A stretch of DNA of 64,000 bases from a virus, in IMG/VR virus record IMGVR_UViG_3300027736_000043, positions 1 to 64,000 of that record; one strand, given 5' to 3'. The notes under the pieces were generated by a model. That model did not search any database and was not told the DNA's origin. It saw only the letters and a list, made by a program, of their open reading frames with translations. This document shows positions 60,642-64,000 of this stretch, piece after piece. A program made the translations under genes and the position numbers. Position 1 is the first letter of the stretch. Each line of letters opens with the position of its first letter.

Positions 60642-62344
60642 CATTGGAAGAAAAAATAATAGAATTAAAATCTCGTTACGATGTGTTGGCTGTAATTGAT
60701 CTTGATCCGTGGCACGACTTGCATGAACATGATAAAAAATCATGGATGAGAGAAACACTTGCACCTATACACCGAGACCCGTATCTTGATAATCAACGTA
60801 TTTTGTTCACAAGCTCACAAGGCGATGTGTACGCAGATGACCACAGTCCAGCAGGACAGTTGCTAACACAACTACAACGTAGATTAAACGAAATCGATAT
60901 ATCCAATTTTTTTGTTATCTTGCTGACTAACGACACCACCATGAGAGATGCATATCTTGCTCACTATCAAACATTTTCTGAAGATCCAGTTCCGATAACT
61001 GTCGAAGTGTATGCCAACAAGATCGCCAAACGTCGCACACAAGATAAAAAATCAACAGCAGGCAGTTATCAATATAAGAATCTAGATCCATTGAAGATTG
61101 ATATTAAGGATCTCACTGAGCAAGAACAATTTTTATTAACAAAAAGTTCTACGTTTTGTATGTATCCGTGGATACATTTCCATGCTTACCCTACTGGCTC
61201 GGCATATCCATGCTGCATGGCAGATATGCAGTTTCCCATTGGTGATATGAGAAAAAATACCATAAAAGAAATATGGAATCAAGCACCCATGACAGAAATA
61301 CGCAGACAAATGCTAAATGAACAACCAGTGTCGGCTTGCAATAGATGCTATGAACAAGAATCAATTGGAGTTGTTAGTGGAAGAATGAGTGCTAATAAAC
61401 ATCACGGACATCTTATTGACCGTACACACGAAACTAAACCTGATGGCACATTGGATCGATTTGAATTGACCTACTGGGATATAAGATTTTCAAACCTCTG
61501 TAATCTCAGTTGCCGTAGTTGCGGCCATATATTCTCAAGTTCGTGGTATCAAGATCAAGCCAAACTAGCAGGACCTGAATGGAAAAAAACACACAAAGTA
61601 TTGAATTATGCTGGTAGATTTGAAACTGATGCATGGGATCAGCTGGTAGAACATATTGAGCATGTGGAACAGATTTATTTTGCCGGCGGCGAACCATTAC
61701 TAATGGAAGAACACTATAAGATTCTTGACGAATTAGTTCAACAGAAAAAGTTTAATGTGAGATTGATTTACAATACCAATTTTACACACACACATCTCAA
61801 AGATAGAAGTGTGTTTGAATATTGGAAATTATTTGATTCAGTCAGCATAGGTGCCAGTCTCGACGGATCAGGACCTCATGGTGAATACATCCGTAAAGGA
61901 ACACAGTGGAATAAGATAGAACAAAATCGTCATGACATGATGCAGATTTGTCCAGATGTAGATTTTTATATTTCGCCTACTTTGAGCATAATGAATGCCT
62001 GGCACTTGCCGGACTTTCATCGCGATTGGGTTGCTCGCGGTTTTATAAAACCACAAGATCTCAATGTTAATATTCTACAAGATCCGCCGCACTACAGAAT
62101 TGATATTGCACCAATGAAATATAAACAACGATTGAGAATAAAATATCAAGAACACATAGAATGGTTAAAGAATCAAGATCCACTAGAGCGAGCCAGCGAA
62201 GGATTTAAATCAGCTATTAATTTTATGATGGCGTCAGACAACACACATCTCATTGACACATTCTGGCGTAAAACACACGAACTTGATGCTATACGGAATG
62301 AAAAACTATTAGATACAATTCCCGAACTTGAAGCGTTAACATGA
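60638..62344 (+). CDS. N-twitch radical SAM protein, sub-type A, with extra N-terminal domain
   Basis: 568 residues. Residues 1-155 are an extra domain (VLAVIDLDPWHDLHEHD, RILFTSSQGD, LTQLQRRLNEIDISNFFVIL) similar to the start of the 15858 protein. The auxiliary motif FCMYPWIHFHAYPTGSAYPC with a second C, then ACNRCYEQE, precedes the core SNLCNLSCRSCGHIFSSSW, IYFAGGEPLLMEEHY and IYNTNFTH. The C-terminus (THELDAIRNEKLLDTIPE) matches 15858 and 62341. The extra domain looks Rossmann-like (hydrophobic strands with D) and may bind the substrate or a partner. Confidence 0.88.
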   Translation: MTLEEKIIELKSRYDVLAVIDLDPWHDLHEHDKKSWMRETLAPIHRDPYLDNQRILFTSSQGDVYADDHSPAGQLLTQLQRRLNEIDISNFFVILLTNDTTMRDAYLAHYQTFSEDPVPITVEVYANKIAKRRTQDKKSTAGSYQYKNLDPLKIDIKDLTEQEQFLLTKSSTFCMYPWIHFHAYPTGSAYPCCMADMQFPIGDMRKNTIKEIWNQAPMTEIRRQMLNEQPVSACNRCYEQESIGVVSGRMSANKHHGHLIDRTHETKPDGTLDRFELTYWDIRFSNLCNLSCRSCGHIFSSSWYQDQAKLAGPEWKKTHKVLNYAGRFETDAWDQLVEHIEHVEQIYFAGGEPLLMEEHYKILDELVQQKKFNVRLIYNTNFTHTHLKDRSVFEYWKLFDSVSIGASLDGSGPHGEYIRKGTQWNKIEQNRHDMMQICPDVDFYISPTLSIMNAWHLPDFHRDWVARGFIKPQDLNVNILQDPPHYRIDIAPMKYKQRLRIKYQEHIEWLKNQDPLERASEGFKSAINFMMASDNTHLIDTFWRKTHELDAIRNEKLLDTIPELEALT

Positions 62345-63552
62345 AAATACCACATGACAAATTCTGTGTACTACCCTGGATTAGTATAGAAGCAAGTCCA
62401 ATTGGAACAGTACGGCCATGTTGTTTAGCTGATGACGAAATTGTAGACAACAACGGTGAAAAATTTCAATTGGCCACAGCTGACTTTGCTGATATACAAA
62501 ACAGCAATCACATGCGTGATTTGCGTGAAGATTTTTTAGCAGGAAAAAAACCTCAAACATGTCGTAAATGTTGGAATGAAGAACGATCAGGCCGCACAAG
62601 TAAACGTATGCATACACTGGATCGTCTTAAACATGTTCTTGACGAAGAGCATTGGACCAGCGATGCTAAATCATTAATGTTTCTGGATTTAAAACTGGGT
62701 AACATTTGTAATCTCAAATGCAGAATATGTGGGTCCTGGTCAAGTTCTCAATTTGCAAGCGAAGAAATTGCTTTTTTACCGCGCGAAGAACAAAAGAGTT
62801 CGCATGCTTACCAGATGTTACGTGCTGGAGCATGGCCAAAAGAAAATACACAGTTCTGGACTCAGATTGATTCAGTGTTGTCTGACATACGCTACATTGA
62901 ATTCACTGGCGGAGAGCCTTTTATGATTGAACAACATTTTGACATGTTGCAAGGTATTGTAGATCGTGGTATTGCACATCAAGTTGAAATACACTACAAC
63001 ACCAATGGCACACACTGGCCTGATCAAGGTCCGGATATTTGGAAACATTTTAAAACAGTAGAAGTGGCATTTAGTATAGACGATGTGGGTACTAGATTTG
63101 ATTATCAACGCACCAACGCAGACTGGGCAGTGGTCCTAGACAACATTACAAGTTTTCAATACTTGAAAGATCAAATGCCCAACTTACAATTGCAATGTTG
63201 TTCAACTGTGAACATATTCAATGTGCGTTACCTCGATGAGTTGGCTTGGTGGGCAGCATTGCAACGGTTTGACTTTGTGTATTGGAACATGATGCATGAC
63301 GCATGGTATTTTAGCATAGCCACTTTGCCAGACACAGCAAAAACACAAATTATCGCACACTTGGAATCAGCTGACATACCTGCTGAGTACAAACAAGAGT
63401 TTAACCGTATAATAGATTTCATGCGTAACGGAGCGTCTACTGATGGGTTTATGACTCGGATGAAGATTGCAGATCTAGATAGAAAACGCAACCAAGACTT
63501 GCGAGCAGTGGCCCCAGAATTTGCACAATTAATAGAATACACAGGCCCATGA
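62341..63552 (+). CDS. N-twitch radical SAM protein, sub-type A (compact)
   Basis: 403 residues, coupled to the previous gene by a 4-bp overlap. It lacks the extra N-terminal domain and opens with the auxiliary motif FCVLPWISIEASPIGTVRPC and a second C, then CRKCWNEERSG. The core is KLGNICNLKCRICGSWSSSQ, IEFTGGEPFMIEQHF and IHYNTNGTHWP. The C-terminus has ADLDRKRNQDLRAVAPEFA. It is the closest relative in the window of 15858. Its stop overlaps the next start by 4 bp. Confidence 0.9.
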   Translation: MKIPHDKFCVLPWISIEASPIGTVRPCCLADDEIVDNNGEKFQLATADFADIQNSNHMRDLREDFLAGKKPQTCRKCWNEERSGRTSKRMHTLDRLKHVLDEEHWTSDAKSLMFLDLKLGNICNLKCRICGSWSSSQFASEEIAFLPREEQKSSHAYQMLRAGAWPKENTQFWTQIDSVLSDIRYIEFTGGEPFMIEQHFDMLQGIVDRGIAHQVEIHYNTNGTHWPDQGPDIWKHFKTVEVAFSIDDVGTRFDYQRTNADWAVVLDNITSFQYLKDQMPNLQLQCCSTVNIFNVRYLDELAWWAALQRFDFVYWNMMHDAWYFSIATLPDTAKTQIIAHLESADIPAEYKQEFNRIIDFMRNGASTDGFMTRMKIADLDRKRNQDLRAVAPEFAQLIEYTGP

Positions 63553-64000
63553 ATTCAATTCAAATTGTATTTCCTAAAGGTGCCGGCGGCAGTTGGTTAG
63601 CTAGTTTGATTTGGAATCTACAAACTCAAAATTGGGCAATTCCAAAAATCAATACAAACTTTGATAACGAGCCAATGGGATCAGTATTACGAGATCATTA
63701 TCCATCTACACATTACGTAGATAGTGCAATTCCTAAATTGTTATTATCTACAAATCGATTTTTTAACGTGTATTTAAATCATGTAAAAAAAATTTTATAT
63801 CCAATACATCATGCAGACTCGGCAGCCGATGGTTCTAGAATTGTTCTGTTGGCTGATAAAATACAACCGTGGTTAACCGACCAGGATTTTAAAAATTTTT
63901 ACTGTACAAATATAGACTTAGAATATGAATTAATTTTTTCTGATGAGTTAAAATTTATTAAACGCTTGTATGAAATCTTAGATCAATATAAGATTTCATA
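63549..64000 (+). CDS. Sulfotransferase-like P-loop protein, truncated by window end
   Basis: The frame is open from ATG 63549 to the window end (150 residues seen), starting in an ATGA overlap with the radical SAM gene. The opening IQIVFPKGAGGSWLASLIWN has a G-x-G-G-S-W loop like the start of the 18349 protein (IIFNGGAYGTYLEWCL). This suggests a shared P-loop or sulfotransferase-type fold. In both loci the gene is near an N-twitch radical SAM gene of sub-type A. No 3'-phosphate motif is visible yet. Function inferred weakly. Confidence 0.55.
   Translation, partial: MNSIQIVFPKGAGGSWLASLIWNLQTQNWAIPKINTNFDNEPMGSVLRDHYPSTHYVDSAIPKLLLSTNRFFNVYLNHVKKILYPIHHADSAADGSRIVLLADKIQPWLTDQDFKNFYCTNIDLEYELIFSDELKFIKRLYEILDQYKIS

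Overview
The window is a segment of a large T4-like (Straboviridae/cyanophage-type) contractile-tailed phage genome. The evidence is a block of recognisable T4 homologues: prohead protease gp21, portal gp20, gp26/gp51-type tail chaperones, recombination nuclease gp46/gp47, late sigma factor gp55, baseplate gp53, gp5, gp25 and gp6, a long tail fibre, and T4-style late promoters (TATAAATA and variants). Base composition is AT-rich. The architecture (giant gp7-position structural protein, tail fibre starting with a PDGTVN...LVGKNYAGYGEFL-type head, many radical SAM and sulfotransferase-like genes) is most like phages of marine or freshwater bacteria. The host cannot be assigned from this sequence.

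Layout. 1-7650 (minus): head and tail morphogenesis, in transcription order tape measure, portal, a small ORF, a prohead core/scaffold protein, prohead protease (cut by the window edge). 7692-10034 (plus, divergent): gp26-like chaperone with a likely -1 frameshift into a gp51-like ORF, then three small accessory genes. 10035-10482: gene-free, rich in hairpins, probably a structured RNA plus terminators between convergent operons. 10483-20147 (minus): one long operon from gp55 through a sulfotransferase-like protein, gp47, an N-twitch radical SAM enzyme, gp46, a BchE-like radical SAM enzyme, a hypothetical, a third radical SAM enzyme, a GIY-YIG nuclease and a small Cys-pair protein. 20252-52672 (plus): baseplate and tail-fibre late region, including a 5046-residue protein that alone takes 15.1 kb. 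52728-64000 (plus): an accessory operon separated by a terminator and led by a sigma70-like promoter. It holds three glycosyltransferase-like proteins, a GT-B-like protein, an Stf0-like sulfotransferase, a DUF6165-like protein, four N-terminal-twitch radical SAM enzymes and a second sulfotransferase-like gene that runs off the window.

How it fits together. The structural genes are preceded by gp55-type late promoters. At four of them the predicted transcription start falls on, or two bases before, the ATG, so the late mRNAs may be leaderless. The accessory operon carries a host-type promoter instead. The most unusual content is the set of seven radical SAM enzymes, five with an auxiliary Fe-S (twitch-type) motif placed before the core. 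They fall in two sub-types and are interleaved with sulfotransferase- and glycosyltransferase-like genes, and one is inserted between gp47 and gp46. I infer a phage-encoded pathway that modifies a peptide, glycan or nucleotide; its substrate is not visible in the sequence.
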